From a virus: a stretch of 64,000 nt of DNA. Position numbers and translations under genes: made by a program. Below, piece after piece: positions 51,264-60,460 of the stretch (positions are counted from its first letter, which is position 1; every line of letters begins with the position of its first letter). The stretch spans positions 1 through 64,000 of the IMG/VR virus record IMGVR_UViG_3300025010_001427; one strand, written 5' to 3'. The notes beneath the pieces are model-generated. The model did no database searches. It was not told where the DNA came from and saw nothing but the letters and a program-made list of their open reading frames with translations.

Positions 51264-51650
51264 TTAAAGTTGTTTTTTATAATTACCTTTACCTGGTATT
51301 ACATTCCTAACCCCGCCGATAGGATCTTCTACATCCCCGTCACGTCTTGGAATTAGGTGACAATGCGCATGCATTATCGTCTGTCCAGCAGACTCACCGC
51401 AATTCCAGCCAACATTAAAACCAGTTATAGTGGGATCTTCTCTTACCATTTCTTCTTTTAATATAGTACAAATGCTGTATATATCATCCAACTCCTCACG
51501 ACTTAAATCCCAATAAGTTTTTTTATGCACAAAAGGTATGATTAGTTTGTGCCCCTTTGTTACAGCATACGAGTCATCCACAGCGTAAGCAGTTATTAAT
51601 TCCAACACGCCCTGCTTTTCAAAAAATTCTTGATTACAAAATAAGCACAT
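51264..51650 (-). CDS. HIT-family hydrolase
   Basis: 128 residues, GGAGG before the ATG. CLFCNQ at the start, KLIIPFVHKKTYWDL in the middle and HAHCHLIPRRDGD near the end give the HxHxHxx motif of the histidine-triad family. These act on dinucleoside or aminoacyl adenylates. It may clean up adenylylated by-products of ligase reactions (inference). Confidence 0.85.
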   Translation of the reverse strand: MCLFCNQEFFEKQGVLELITAYAVDDSYAVTKGHKLIIPFVHKKTYWDLSREELDDIYSICTILKEEMVREDPTITGFNVGWNCGESAGQTIMHAHCHLIPRRDGDVEDPIGGVRNVIPGKGNYKKQL

Positions 51651-51652
51651 AA

Positions 51653-52138
51653 TTAAACCTCCAAGCTTTTTATTGGCTCCCCTAAGGTTACCTCTTCATA
51701 TAAATTACTCAAAATCTTTCTTGGTATTTTATATCCTAATGTTATATAGTTGTTATTAGGCACCTCTATTAGTGGGATATTCCTTTCTTTGGTGTAGTCT
51801 TCTACAAGTACTATGAGTGCTTGTAAATTTTTAAAAACAAATAGTTTATTATCGTTAATAAAAAAATATATAAATAGCCTACTTCCCTTTTCCCATGCCT
51901 GCCAAGGTCCCCCAGGAGATAGATTATGTTTTTTACTATAACGTTCTATAAAAAAATTAGGCGTTTTATTTATACTATATGTATCTGTTTTAACTTCGGT
52001 AGGGGTACTATTTTTTATATATACCAAGTCTGAAGCACGACTTTTAACAAACCAATCGAAATCATTTGGGTACGTATCTTTAATAAGCTGTTCACCCTTA
52101 TTCCCAACCTCTAATTGTTTACTCCATTGATACATCAT
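51653..52138 (-). CDS. putative PD-(D/E)xK nuclease
   Basis: 161 residues, start coupled to the Dam gene (TAATG). GNKGEQLIKDTYP supplies the N-terminal Glu, SDLVYIKN the Asp and PTEVKTDTYS the E-x-K, in the order of the resolvase/restriction-like core, and the size is typical of small phage nucleases. It follows a methylase, so a restriction-modification-like or resolvase role is open. Confidence 0.6.
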   Translation of the reverse strand: MMYQWSKQLEVGNKGEQLIKDTYPNDFDWFVKSRASDLVYIKNSTPTEVKTDTYSINKTPNFFIERYSKKHNLSPGGPWQAWEKGSRLFIYFFINDNKLFVFKNLQALIVLVEDYTKERNIPLIEVPNNNYITLGYKIPRKILSNLYEEVTLGEPIKSLEV

Positions 52139-52980
52139 TATCCTCCAAATAAATCCACAGTAAGTTTTTTTATTGGGTAGTTGGTTACTATAACTTCTTC
52201 TACTTTACCTCTTCCAGCAGCATCGCTATTAATATACCTGTGGACTTCTATTACATTAATAACGTACTCTTTATATAAATCTTGTATGAATGCGGTATTT
52301 GCATTAGACAGCATCCATTTTACGCCACGTCTGTTTAATTCATCACACAAGTTTTTTACAAGCTGTTGATCCTTTTGATTAAAATCATCTTTATTATAAC
52401 CTGTAAAAGAATTACCATCTAATATATCGTAAGGAGGATCACTATATACAAAGTCATCTTTCTTGACATAATCAAGTATTTTGCTGTAATGCGCACGTTC
52501 GATGTGGGTATCGGCAAGACTCTCAGCACACTCTTCTAATAAAAACACATCATCTATGGTCGGGTTATTTCTAAAACCAAAGGGGACATTAAAAAGACCC
52601 TTAGAGTTTACTCTAAACAAACCATTAAAACATGTTTTATTAAGAAATAGAAATCTTGCTGCTTTGTCTATATCTACTTCATCGCTGTACTGATCCATGC
52701 CTTTTTGATCTCTGACTGTGTAATAATAAGCCTCATCATTTACGTGTTGTTTCAACGCTTCTATTAGTTCCTGAGTATTATTTTTAAGCACCTTATAAAA
52801 ATTTATTAGGTCGCTGTTGCAATCTATAAGTATAGCGTTTTTGGGACGTAAGTGAAAAAAGAATGACGCCCCTCCCGCAAAATTCTCTATGTATCTATTA
52901 TAAGCGGTGGGCATATAGCTAGTTAAATCTTTTAATAACTTACCTTTCCCGCCAGCCCACCTTAATGGGGACTTAGCCAT
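52138..52980 (-). CDS. dam: DNA adenine methyltransferase (Dam/DpnM type)
   Basis: 280 residues from ATG 52980, five bases after AGGTGA (a GTG at 52989 is in frame but less likely). SPLRWAGGKGKLL is SAM motif I of the alpha group, FAGGASFFFHL follows, and YSDPPYDIL is the catalytic DPPY. The target is probably GATC by family, not provable here. Modification could shield phage DNA from restriction. Confidence 0.87.
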   Translation of the reverse strand: MAKSPLRWAGGKGKLLKDLTSYMPTAYNRYIENFAGGASFFFHLRPKNAILIDCNSDLINFYKVLKNNTQELIEALKQHVNDEAYYYTVRDQKGMDQYSDEVDIDKAARFLFLNKTCFNGLFRVNSKGLFNVPFGFRNNPTIDDVFLLEECAESLADTHIERAHYSKILDYVKKDDFVYSDPPYDILDGNSFTGYNKDDFNQKDQQLVKNLCDELNRRGVKWMLSNANTAFIQDLYKEYVINVIEVHRYINSDAAGRGKVEEVIVTNYPIKKLTVDLFGG

Positions 52981-53156
52981 ACTAATCACCTATATTTATA
53001 CCCGTATTTATTAGTTAAAATAGCTCTGTACCAAGCCGTGTGCCAATCTCTATCACTATTAGCCCTAGTATTACATCCTATACATAATGTTATTAAAATG
53101 TATAGCCGGTAGCATGAAACGAATTTATTACTTCAGTGTTACTAGGCGACATTGCA

Positions 53157-54131
53157 TTATATAGGTTTTATATTATTAAAATACTTATCATCTAAGTCAA
53201 ATGTATGTTTAATTCTATACTTTGCTATCTCCACAGTTTCTAGATCCATCTCAATACCTAAAAAAGGCCTATTTAGTTTTCTACAAACAACCCCTAAACT
53301 ACCAGTACCGCAATAGATATCAGCAACCAGTTGATTGGATGAGTTAGTTAGAAGTTTTACAAGCCACGAAAGAATACCTAAGGGCTTAACAGATACATGT
53401 GGGTTGTTTATAGTATTGTTTACAGTTTTCTCTTCTTTGGCCGCTCTAGGACAATACTGTATATTGGTTGGTAGTGCCCCCCTACTATTAGGCACCCATT
53501 CAGTCCTATTTAATTTACTAAATGTATTACTTTTAGTCTCTGATTGCATATGCCCCTTACCAGTTTCCTCAAATTTTCTGACTATTGAAGAATGGTCTCC
53601 TTTATACACTTGACGAGTATCCTCCAAATTAAGTAGATTGGTTCTGTATAAGGACCAATTATTTAATTCTGACCCAACAAGCTTTTTTCTATATATAAGT
53701 ATAGGGTTATAGACATTACGTATCTTACTACCATATGAACCGTCTTCTGTTTTTATACCTTTAATATGTGTACCTGCAAATGCCCAAATTAATTGATCTC
53801 TAAATTCAAACTGTGTTTGACTCATCCTAGCATATAAAATAGGGAGCATTGACGGCTGACAAAAAATAGCTAAGTGGCCACCTGGTTTTAATTTATCATA
53901 GCATAAGTTCCATACTTCTACAGACGGCATATCGTTGTCCCAAGTATCCATTTTAACCCCATATGGAGGGTCTGTGATTATAGCATGGATAGAATCGTCT
54001 TGAAGTGCTTGCAATAAGTCTTCACATTTACCTGCGCGCACTTCAAAATTTGATCCTGTTCCTGTATATATATTGGATCTGGGACGCCCTTTTTCAGGTC
54101 TAACTTTACAATCAAAAATATCATAAATCAT
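53157..54131 (-). CDS. DNA methyltransferase, beta group (N6-adenine/N4-cytosine)
   Basis: 324 residues, AGGTGATTTATA before the ATG. TDPPYGVKMDTWDND is the catalytic DPPY motif placed before the SAM site, then HVSVKPLGILSWLV and ADIYCGTGSLGVVCRKLNRPFLGIE carry motif I, the order of beta-group enzymes. Target recognition region is residues 120-230. Second methylase in the window. Ends are followed by a 170-base gap. Confidence 0.85.
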   Translation of the reverse strand: MIYDIFDCKVRPEKGRPRSNIYTGTGSNFEVRAGKCEDLLQALQDDSIHAIITDPPYGVKMDTWDNDMPSVEVWNLCYDKLKPGGHLAIFCQPSMLPILYARMSQTQFEFRDQLIWAFAGTHIKGIKTEDGSYGSKIRNVYNPILIYRKKLVGSELNNWSLYRTNLLNLEDTRQVYKGDHSSIVRKFEETGKGHMQSETKSNTFSKLNRTEWVPNSRGALPTNIQYCPRAAKEEKTVNNTINNPHVSVKPLGILSWLVKLLTNSSNQLVADIYCGTGSLGVVCRKLNRPFLGIEMDLETVEIAKYRIKHTFDLDDKYFNNIKPI

Positions 54132-54137
54132 TATAAA

Positions 54138-57100
54138 TCACCTATCTAATACATGTCTTATTAATACCGCTAAATCAGTTAATGTGAAGGGTTTATTTAA
54201 ATAACCTAAAGCCCCCATAGTTTTTGTTTCCCCAATAGGTCCTGCATCTGAGTAACCACTGGCAATTATTACCTTGGCTTTAGGATCATACTCCAATAGT
54301 TTTTTCAAACAAGCTATACCACCCATACCAGGCATATTAAGATCCAATATAACTAAATCTATTTTAAAGGTTTTCTTATAGATATCCAGTGCTTCTTCAC
54401 CGTTTTTAGCTAATATAACATTATAGCCTTGTGTTGTCAAGTAATTTTCAGTTAAATCAGTTAAAAACTCTTCATCATCTACCACAAGTATGGTTTCATT
54501 GCCCTCAGTATAATCTGTTACTGTGATTACCGCTGTGGGCGGTTTGATAACAGCGGTTCTATCCGCCGGTAAATAAATACAAAAGGTAGTTCCTTGATCA
54601 ACTACGCTATCACACGTTATATAACCTGAATGGTTTTTTACAATACCATAAACCACATATAAACCTAAACCTGAACCACCTGTCGTTTGTTTTTTCGTAG
54701 TAAAAAAGGGATTAAAAATCTTGCTTATGTTTTCTTGTGGTATACCACACCCAGTATCACTAACCGTAAGTACTACATAGGTGCCTTCTTTAAATTCTGT
54801 ATGCCCAGCACCTATATGCGTATTACATGTTATTATATTTAAATCACCACCATCTGGCATAGCATGTACAGCATTTATAGCAAGATTCATTATAACCTGC
54901 TCTATTTGTCCAACATCAGCCATAATAGGGTATAGGTCTTTTTCTAAGGAGTAGTCAATGTTTATCATCTTAGGTATAGTTCTTTTCATAAGCTCTACCG
55001 TACTTTCTACTGATCTGTTTAAGCTAATTGGTTCTTTAAAACTTCTTTCCTTTTCAGAAAAGTATCTGAGCTGCCCTGTTAAGCGGGCTCCTTTATTAGC
55101 AGCCTCTACTATTGCTTGTATATACTCTTTTTTTGGTGTTTTCTCATTATTTATTTCCAGCATAATTAAATCAGAGTAGCCTAAAATAATTTGTAGTATG
55201 TTATTAAAATCATGTGATAACCCACCAGATAAGGTGCCTATGGCCTCCATTTTTTGTGCTTCACGTAATTGTTTTTCTAATCGTAATGTTTTTATTATAT
55301 TACGTTTTCGTTGTATTATACGCCAAACATTATCGGCAAGGCTGAGCAAGTGGTCAACGTCTTTATTGTTGTAGTCACCATGATTTTTATTACCTACACC
55401 AAAAATAGCTACAATATTGTTACCATCAAATACGGGTACGTTCATATGATTAGTTATAGGCACATGCCCCTCTGGTAAACCACGTTTATTTATATAATTA
55501 GGATAATCATTTATAAAAATGGCTTCTCTTGTTCTCAAACAATCTGCCCATACACCACACTTATCTAAGTTATAAGTAACATTTAATTTATCTGACCTAG
55601 AGCATTCACTCATAGCTTTGCCATTGTACGCTACTTGGGTTATTTTATCTTCATCACTATTAACCAGACTAACATAGCTTATAGAACTGTCACAAAGTTT
55701 TGAAATACTTTCGGCCACAAAAGCAAATATACTTGCCTCATCTCTTTCTTCCATCTGACTAAGTTCTAAAAGTATTTCTTTACGCTGGCTTAGTAACTTG
55801 GTTTCTTCCTCCGCCTGTTTGCGCTCAGATATGTCTGTAATAACACAATGTGTTTGTTTAAAATTACCATTGTTATCATAACCAACCCTACCACTGACAC
55901 TAACCCAGACTGGAGTACCATCAGCTTTATTTAAAATATATTCTATACCAGAAAGATAACCAACTTTTTTTAATTTAGGTAGTTGCTCATTTATATAGGT
56001 ATGATATCTTTTATCAACAAAATCTAATATATTACGTTTTTGTACTTCTTCTTTTTTATACCCTAATAATTCTAGCCAAGCATTATTAACATCAAGTAAT
56101 TCACCGTGTATGCCTAAGGATTGATAGGCCAACGGTGCGTTCATAAACAAATCTTTATATTTTTTCTCATTTTCTATAAGGCGTATTGAGGCTTTTTGTA
56201 AGTCTTGTTGACGTAATTCATTTGATCGTAACGCAAGAAAAATACCAAACAAACCTATTATATACACTGCTGCATGGCAATATAAATCTACTATCATTTT
56301 AGAATCTGCCAAGTCATGCATATGATCCATTGGAAGGCTTACACTTAGTGCGCCTACTAATTCCCCATCCTTAAATTGTTTGTGGCATACTTTACAGCCC
56401 TCCACTGCGTAAATAGTGTGTATATACCTAAAAGTGTTATCATCCACATAGTAGCTTTCTATTTTTTTACCTTCTTTTATAGACTCTAATAATTTGTTTT
56501 CCCAAAGTTCTGGCTGATCTTTTGTATTAAAACCCAGAATGCGGGCGGAGCTGGCTGCTTTGTGGGTATCTAATGTTACTCCAGCCTCATCAAAGTTTTT
56601 TAGCGTAGTATATGAGTACCTCATTACGACGCTGGGATTGAATAAAGGATTACTAGTACTACCATTAAGACACTCTTTCACATTTGCATGTGTTTCTTTT
56701 TTATGAGTTGTCATATTAGAGTTGGGTAGCCCCCCATAGTTAGTAATCCAGGATCTAAGCAATAAATCCTTTTCAAAAATGTTTTGTGCTTCAAGCAAAG
56801 CTGTGTGTTCTATAATATTATGTATTCTAGTGTGGTTATAACCTAAGGAGCTGGCTATAAGTGCGGTCCAAATAAAGAATACTATGGAATACGCGGTTGT
56901 ATTAAGTTTACCACCAAATTTAGTTGTAAACAATAACAATATGGCTACTATTGCCACAAACAACACTAAGTAAGGTATTACTTCTTTTACACCGTATTTA
57001 GGATATTTTTGTTGTATAGGTAGTTTTGAAAACCATTTATGCAATGCAACACTGTACGGTGATCCTTCATCTATTATCCAATCCTTCATATAATTGTCAA

Positions 57101-57755
57101 TAGTGGATAGTATGTTTAAATGTTGATCTTTACGTGTAGCAAATAGTGCGGTGGAGGGAGAAAAAAATAAACCCGTTCTTTTTATATTATATGTTTTTAA
57201 CGCGGCAGCATCATGGATATTGTTGGCCACAATAAATGTGGTCTCATTACTACTTATACTATTAAATAATTCAGCATAACTTTGGTAATATAACAAAGTA
57301 GGTTTAATACCAACACTATTGCAATAGTCGTAAAAAGAATTTGCAATTACTGTGTCTTTTATAACCCCTACACGCTTATTATTCAACTCCGTAAAAGTAT
57401 TTATACTTGTGTTAGTGTGTGTATAAACAACACCCCAAAAAGTAAATAAAGGTATAGATGAGAAACTAAGAGTTTCTTCAAGAGAATCTGTTTTTGCAAT
57501 AGCTGGTAATAGGTCTATTTTACCTGTTTTTAGTTCATCCAAGCACTCTGAAAAATTACAGCTTTTGTAAGTTATATTCCAACCCTCCATAGCTGCTATA
57601 TTATCCAAAACATCTACATACAGGCCTTGTGCTTTATCTTCGTCATAGTAAGTTATAGGTTTATTTTCAAACACACCTACTACTAAATCGTTAGCAGAAG
57701 TAGCTTGTGTTAATAAAACTAGTATGATGCTAAATAATACTGCTTTTAGGGTCAT
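54138..57755 (-). CDS. hybrid sensor histidine kinase with periplasmic SBP, PAS, GAF and receiver domains
   Basis: 1205 residues. Signal peptide 1-21, then an amino-acid-binding-type (SBP_bac_3) sensor domain to about 255. Transmembrane helices lie near 262-285 and 290-310. A periplasmic DUF3365-like domain with CKVCH at about 455 (CxxCH haem motif) follows, then another membrane helix near 495-515, PAS (about 530-650) and GAF (about 690-830). The HisKA-like LSGGLSHDFNNIL has the phospho-His near 847. NLAINAVHAM, DTGCGIP and GGSGLGLY are the kinase N and G boxes. The C-terminal receiver has LVILDLNMPGMGG with Asp near 1137. A complete hybrid kinase in a phage is very unusual. Confidence 0.9.
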   Translation of the reverse strand: MTLKAVLFSIILVLLTQATSANDLVVGVFENKPITYYDEDKAQGLYVDVLDNIAAMEGWNITYKSCNFSECLDELKTGKIDLLPAIAKTDSLEETLSFSSIPLFTFWGVVYTHTNTSINTFTELNNKRVGVIKDTVIANSFYDYCNSVGIKPTLLYYQSYAELFNSISSNETTFIVANNIHDAAALKTYNIKRTGLFFSPSTALFATRKDQHLNILSTIDNYMKDWIIDEGSPYSVALHKWFSKLPIQQKYPKYGVKEVIPYLVLFVAIVAILLLFTTKFGGKLNTTAYSIVFFIWTALIASSLGYNHTRIHNIIEHTALLEAQNIFEKDLLLRSWITNYGGLPNSNMTTHKKETHANVKECLNGSTSNPLFNPSVVMRYSYTTLKNFDEAGVTLDTHKAASSARILGFNTKDQPELWENKLLESIKEGKKIESYYVDDNTFRYIHTIYAVEGCKVCHKQFKDGELVGALSVSLPMDHMHDLADSKMIVDLYCHAAVYIIGLFGIFLALRSNELRQQDLQKASIRLIENEKKYKDLFMNAPLAYQSLGIHGELLDVNNAWLELLGYKKEEVQKRNILDFVDKRYHTYINEQLPKLKKVGYLSGIEYILNKADGTPVWVSVSGRVGYDNNGNFKQTHCVITDISERKQAEEETKLLSQRKEILLELSQMEERDEASIFAFVAESISKLCDSSISYVSLVNSDEDKITQVAYNGKAMSECSRSDKLNVTYNLDKCGVWADCLRTREAIFINDYPNYINKRGLPEGHVPITNHMNVPVFDGNNIVAIFGVGNKNHGDYNNKDVDHLLSLADNVWRIIQRKRNIIKTLRLEKQLREAQKMEAIGTLSGGLSHDFNNILQIILGYSDLIMLEINNEKTPKKEYIQAIVEAANKGARLTGQLRYFSEKERSFKEPISLNRSVESTVELMKRTIPKMINIDYSLEKDLYPIMADVGQIEQVIMNLAINAVHAMPDGGDLNIITCNTHIGAGHTEFKEGTYVVLTVSDTGCGIPQENISKIFNPFFTTKKQTTGGSGLGLYVVYGIVKNHSGYITCDSVVDQGTTFCIYLPADRTAVIKPPTAVITVTDYTEGNETILVVDDEEFLTDLTENYLTTQGYNVILAKNGEEALDIYKKTFKIDLVILDLNMPGMGGIACLKKLLEYDPKAKVIIASGYSDAGPIGETKTMGALGYLNKPFTLTDLAVLIRHVLDR

Positions 57756-57772
57756 ATTGCCACCTCTATAAT

Positions 57773-57805
57773 AAAGGGCTGATGCTTTAATAACATCAGC
57801 CCTTT
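57773..57805 (-). terminator. perfect 12-bp intrinsic terminator
   Basis: AAAGGGCTGATG/CATCAGCCCTTT with a 9-base loop, read on the - strand followed by ATTATAG. It lies between the stop of the 102-residue gene at 57865 and the kinase start at 57755. Confidence 0.8.
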
Positions 57806-57864
57806 AAGTAGCTATCAATTTTTACAGAGTTTAAAAACTCTTTTTAATAAACACAACATTTTGT

Positions 57865-58173
57865 TTAACCAACTTGTACTATCTCCAACACGCCGGGGGC
57901 ATTTGGAGCAATAAAATCTAAAGGGACCGCAGTTGCAACACTCATGTCACTTTCATTGCCCCCACCATCGTATGCAGTTACACCTAAATTAAAAACACCC
58001 TCTTTTCCTGTGGCTATTGTAGATAAATCTACTTCCATGGCCATACCAAGATCAATTGAAGGAGAATCATAGGTTAATTCCATTGTCGCATCTACAAAAT
58101 AAAGCTTATACCCAGTCACATCAGCACTACTTGAACCAGGAAACCTTAGAGTTTTACTTACAATTTTTGCCAT
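57865..58173 (-). CDS. fibronectin-III-like small protein
   Basis: 102 residues, AGGAGG before the ATG. KTLRFPGSSSADVTGYKLYFV and LGVTAYDGGGNESDMS are the early and late strands of an Fn3 sandwich. No signal peptide. Forms a pair with the secreted Fn3 gene upstream; may be a virion decoration or surface-binding protein. Confidence 0.7.
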   Translation of the reverse strand: MAKIVSKTLRFPGSSSADVTGYKLYFVDATMELTYDSPSIDLGMAMEVDLSTIATGKEGVFNLGVTAYDGGGNESDMSVATAVPLDFIAPNAPGVLEIVQVG

Positions 58174-58191
58174 TTTAATTTCCTCCTAAAT

Positions 58192-58881
58192 TTATTGTAT
58201 TATTATTGGTCCGGCGCCGGCTACCCAGCCCGAAATTAGTTTTGGGGCAGACACCCAAGCTACCATATTGTCTGCTTTTAAATCCACCCTATATAAACCT
58301 GTAACAGGTAACTTTATAATTATTACATTTGTATTTATTGTAGATATTATACGGTAAACCTTTTTATTAATATCATATAGCCTGAATGTGTAAGAAATCG
58401 CACCAGATACCACAGGCCAAGATACAACAATATCCTTGTCCGTGGTACCTACGTATAAGTTCCCACCCAAAAGTTGAGCATCAGGATAATTTATTAATAT
58501 AGTATTAGGGTCTAATGCCCCATCAAGCACGGGTGGCTCTATAACAGGGTCAACCTGAGCAGTTGCCACAACGACTTCTTTGGAATAGTCACTTTCAAAA
58601 CCATCGGTATCATAAGCGGTTGCAGCAAAGTATAGGGTAACACCGTCTGGTACACCTACTACTGTGTATGTTACCCTGCCATCTTTGGTCGCTGGTAATC
58701 CGACATCTATGCCCATTGTATAACTACGGGTTGCTGAACCGTAATAAATTTTATACCCTTTTAAGTTAGTTTCAGTATTCGGTGCCCAAGCAAAAGTTAG
58801 ATCTGCCGCATACGAAGTATTACTTATACTGAGTAAACATAGAAATAAAATTAATATTGTGCTTTTAATAAAATGGCGCAT
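58192..58881 (-). CDS. secreted protein with two fibronectin-III-like domains
   Basis: 229 residues. An N-terminal signal peptide (STILILFLCLLSISNTSYA, cleavage after SYA near residue 25) precedes TFAWAPNTETNLKGYKIYYG...YFAATAYDTDGFESDYS, a typical Fn3 domain. A second beta domain (VVSWPVVSGAISYTFRLYD) follows. A signal peptide on a phage Fn3 protein suggests export to the host envelope or periplasm. Confidence 0.72.
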   Translation of the reverse strand: MRHFIKSTILILFLCLLSISNTSYAADLTFAWAPNTETNLKGYKIYYGSATRSYTMGIDVGLPATKDGRVTYTVVGVPDGVTLYFAATAYDTDGFESDYSKEVVVATAQVDPVIEPPVLDGALDPNTILINYPDAQLLGGNLYVGTTDKDIVVSWPVVSGAISYTFRLYDINKKVYRIISTINTNVIIIKLPVTGLYRVDLKADNMVAWVSAPKLISGWVAGAGPIIIQ

Positions 58882-58884
58882 TAT

Positions 58885-60459
58885 TTATAACCCCAAGTCA
58901 TTGTATATATCATCTATATTATGAATTATTTTATAAGGTATATTTAGTTTATTATATGTATTTAGTATATTAGTATTTACATCACTTCTAAATTTAGGGT
59001 CCAAATCACGTACACCATCAGCTAACTGAAAGTTAAACATATCCATATTTGGTATATAAATAGTCTTATATAAATTTAGTATATGGTCCTTTATTACACC
59101 TTCATAGGCCGACATTGTAGAATTGCTGCCATGTATAGTAAGATCGTAACAATAAGCGTCCATTACAGACCTATCAGCAATAACAAAATCAACCTTATCT
59201 TGTAATTCTAATTCCTCAGTTATTTGTTTACATGTTAACCATCTTGGAGTATGGGAACCTGCCCCCTTATTTATAATAAAGGGGCATTTCCGAGCTAACT
59301 CATCAAGTACTATGGCATTTTTACCAGACAACTTCATTTTAGTACAAAGACTATACGCTATGGTGCTTTTTCCAGAGTTTTTTAATACTGTACCATCTGC
59401 ATGGAGAAATAAATTATTACCGTCAAGAGTAAATCCATAATAAGTGCCAATACCAAGAGGGGTTACATTACGTATGCCCACTCTTGATGTTGTTCTTTGA
59501 GGATTTTTTACCTGTACCGCCTTTTTATGTGCAAGTTTACATGGTATTATATCTATACCTCTTGTTAAATTTACCCTATAATAATATCCCTCTTTACCAT
59601 TATTTGTGCAAACACATTTTACTTTTTTTATTGTTGTGTGTATACCGCAACTTCTAGAAATATAAAATAAATCATAGGCTAGTTGTTTAGACTTTAATTT
59701 TACTTCATATCTACCTTTACTACGTTGATCTAAGTGTCCATCGGCATCCAGTATACCGGCTATAATGGATAAACGTTGTTCTATACTTGCATTAAAATAA
59801 TCTAAGGGTATATGTTTATTATTAATTAAATTATATTTCTGTAAATCAACTAAAAAACTATTCCCTTTACCTCTAACATTAGTTATTCCATAAGTATACT
59901 TAGTATTACCAACGTGTTTAAAAAACAAATTTCTGCTTTCAGCGAAACACTTAAATGTATTTAATATAATTTCATCTGTATTAGTTAATCTTGTTCCTGC
60001 TGAATGCCCATCACCAAGCCAAACACCCAGTATATATGGCGGTATTGCTAAGGTACTACTTACTGCTCTTTTAATAACAGCATTAAACTTACAAAGAATT
60101 CTTTGTTTTTGTTTACCTAATTTTAAATAATTTTTTACTGTTATTATACGTATATCACCTAATTGTTGCTTTTTTAGTGATCTTTTTGTAGCCCCACTTT
60201 TACGAGATTGTGAGTATTGTAATACTAACTCGTGACTTGCATTATAAATATGTTTTATTCCATCAATATATTCAAATTCATAAAGATCTTCCCTACCGTC
60301 TTTAAGTTCCAACACTCTTCTTGGGGTAGAGTCATCCCCCATTAAAACATCACCAACTACTATAAGTTCGACTGGTTTTATGGTACCATCATACATTCTA
60401 ACTAAGGTGCCTTTACCAAAACAACCATGCGTGCCGCTAATAGCTATAATTTTCTTCAT
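58885..60459 (-). CDS. P-loop nucleotide kinase/ATPase (AAA_28, NadR-like) interrupted by an intein
   Basis: 524 residues as encoded. The first 12 residues end in GTHG, and after a 349-residue intein the chain resumes at Ser362 with SGKSTIAYSL, so splicing would recreate GTHGSGKST, a Walker A loop. The spliced protein is about 175 residues with VLDELARKCPF and FVIADRSVMDAY, the signature of small AAA_28/NadR-type kinases. Without splicing the ATP site is destroyed. Role unknown; ribosylnicotinamide or nucleoside kinase are possibilities, and the former would connect with the NAD pathway (inference). Confidence 0.85.
   Translation of the reverse strand: MKKIIAISGTHGCFGKGTLVRMYDGTIKPVELIVVGDVLMGDDSTPRRVLELKDGREDLYEFEYIDGIKHIYNASHELVLQYSQSRKSGATKRSLKKQQLGDIRIITVKNYLKLGKQKQRILCKFNAVIKRAVSSTLAIPPYILGVWLGDGHSAGTRLTNTDEIILNTFKCFAESRNLFFKHVGNTKYTYGITNVRGKGNSFLVDLQKYNLINNKHIPLDYFNASIEQRLSIIAGILDADGHLDQRSKGRYEVKLKSKQLAYDLFYISRSCGIHTTIKKVKCVCTNNGKEGYYYRVNLTRGIDIIPCKLAHKKAVQVKNPQRTTSRVGIRNVTPLGIGTYYGFTLDGNNLFLHADGTVLKNSGKSTIAYSLCTKMKLSGKNAIVLDELARKCPFIINKGAGSHTPRWLTCKQITEELELQDKVDFVIADRSVMDAYCYDLTIHGSNSTMSAYEGVIKDHILNLYKTIYIPNMDMFNFQLADGVRDLDPKFRSDVNTNILNTYNKLNIPYKIIHNIDDIYNDLGL
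59377..60423 (-). mobile_element. intein with LAGLIDADG-type homing endonuclease inside a Walker A motif
   Basis: Residues 13-361 of the host protein. The start is CFGKGTLVRMYDGTI (block A with nucleophile Cys), and block B follows. LGVWLGDGHS and IIAGILDADGHLD are the two dodecapeptide motifs, and the end YGFTLDGNNLFLHADGTVLKN has the F/G blocks with Asn361 before Ser362. The penultimate residue is Lys instead of the usual His, a notable variation. Full-length mobile intein type, probably active in homing. Confidence 0.9.
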
Positions 60460-60460
60460 A

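Noticed and set aside
52982-53120. Short lipoprotein-like frame on the - strand between the two methylase genes
   Set aside because: The frame ends near 52982 and contains a plausible LITLCIGC lipobox, but it has no ATG, GTG or TTG start with a ribosome site.
57826-57841. Terminator hairpin AGAGTTT/AAACTCT with a T-run on the + strand
   Set aside because: There is no + strand gene upstream to terminate; likely an AT-rich coincidence next to the real - strand terminator.
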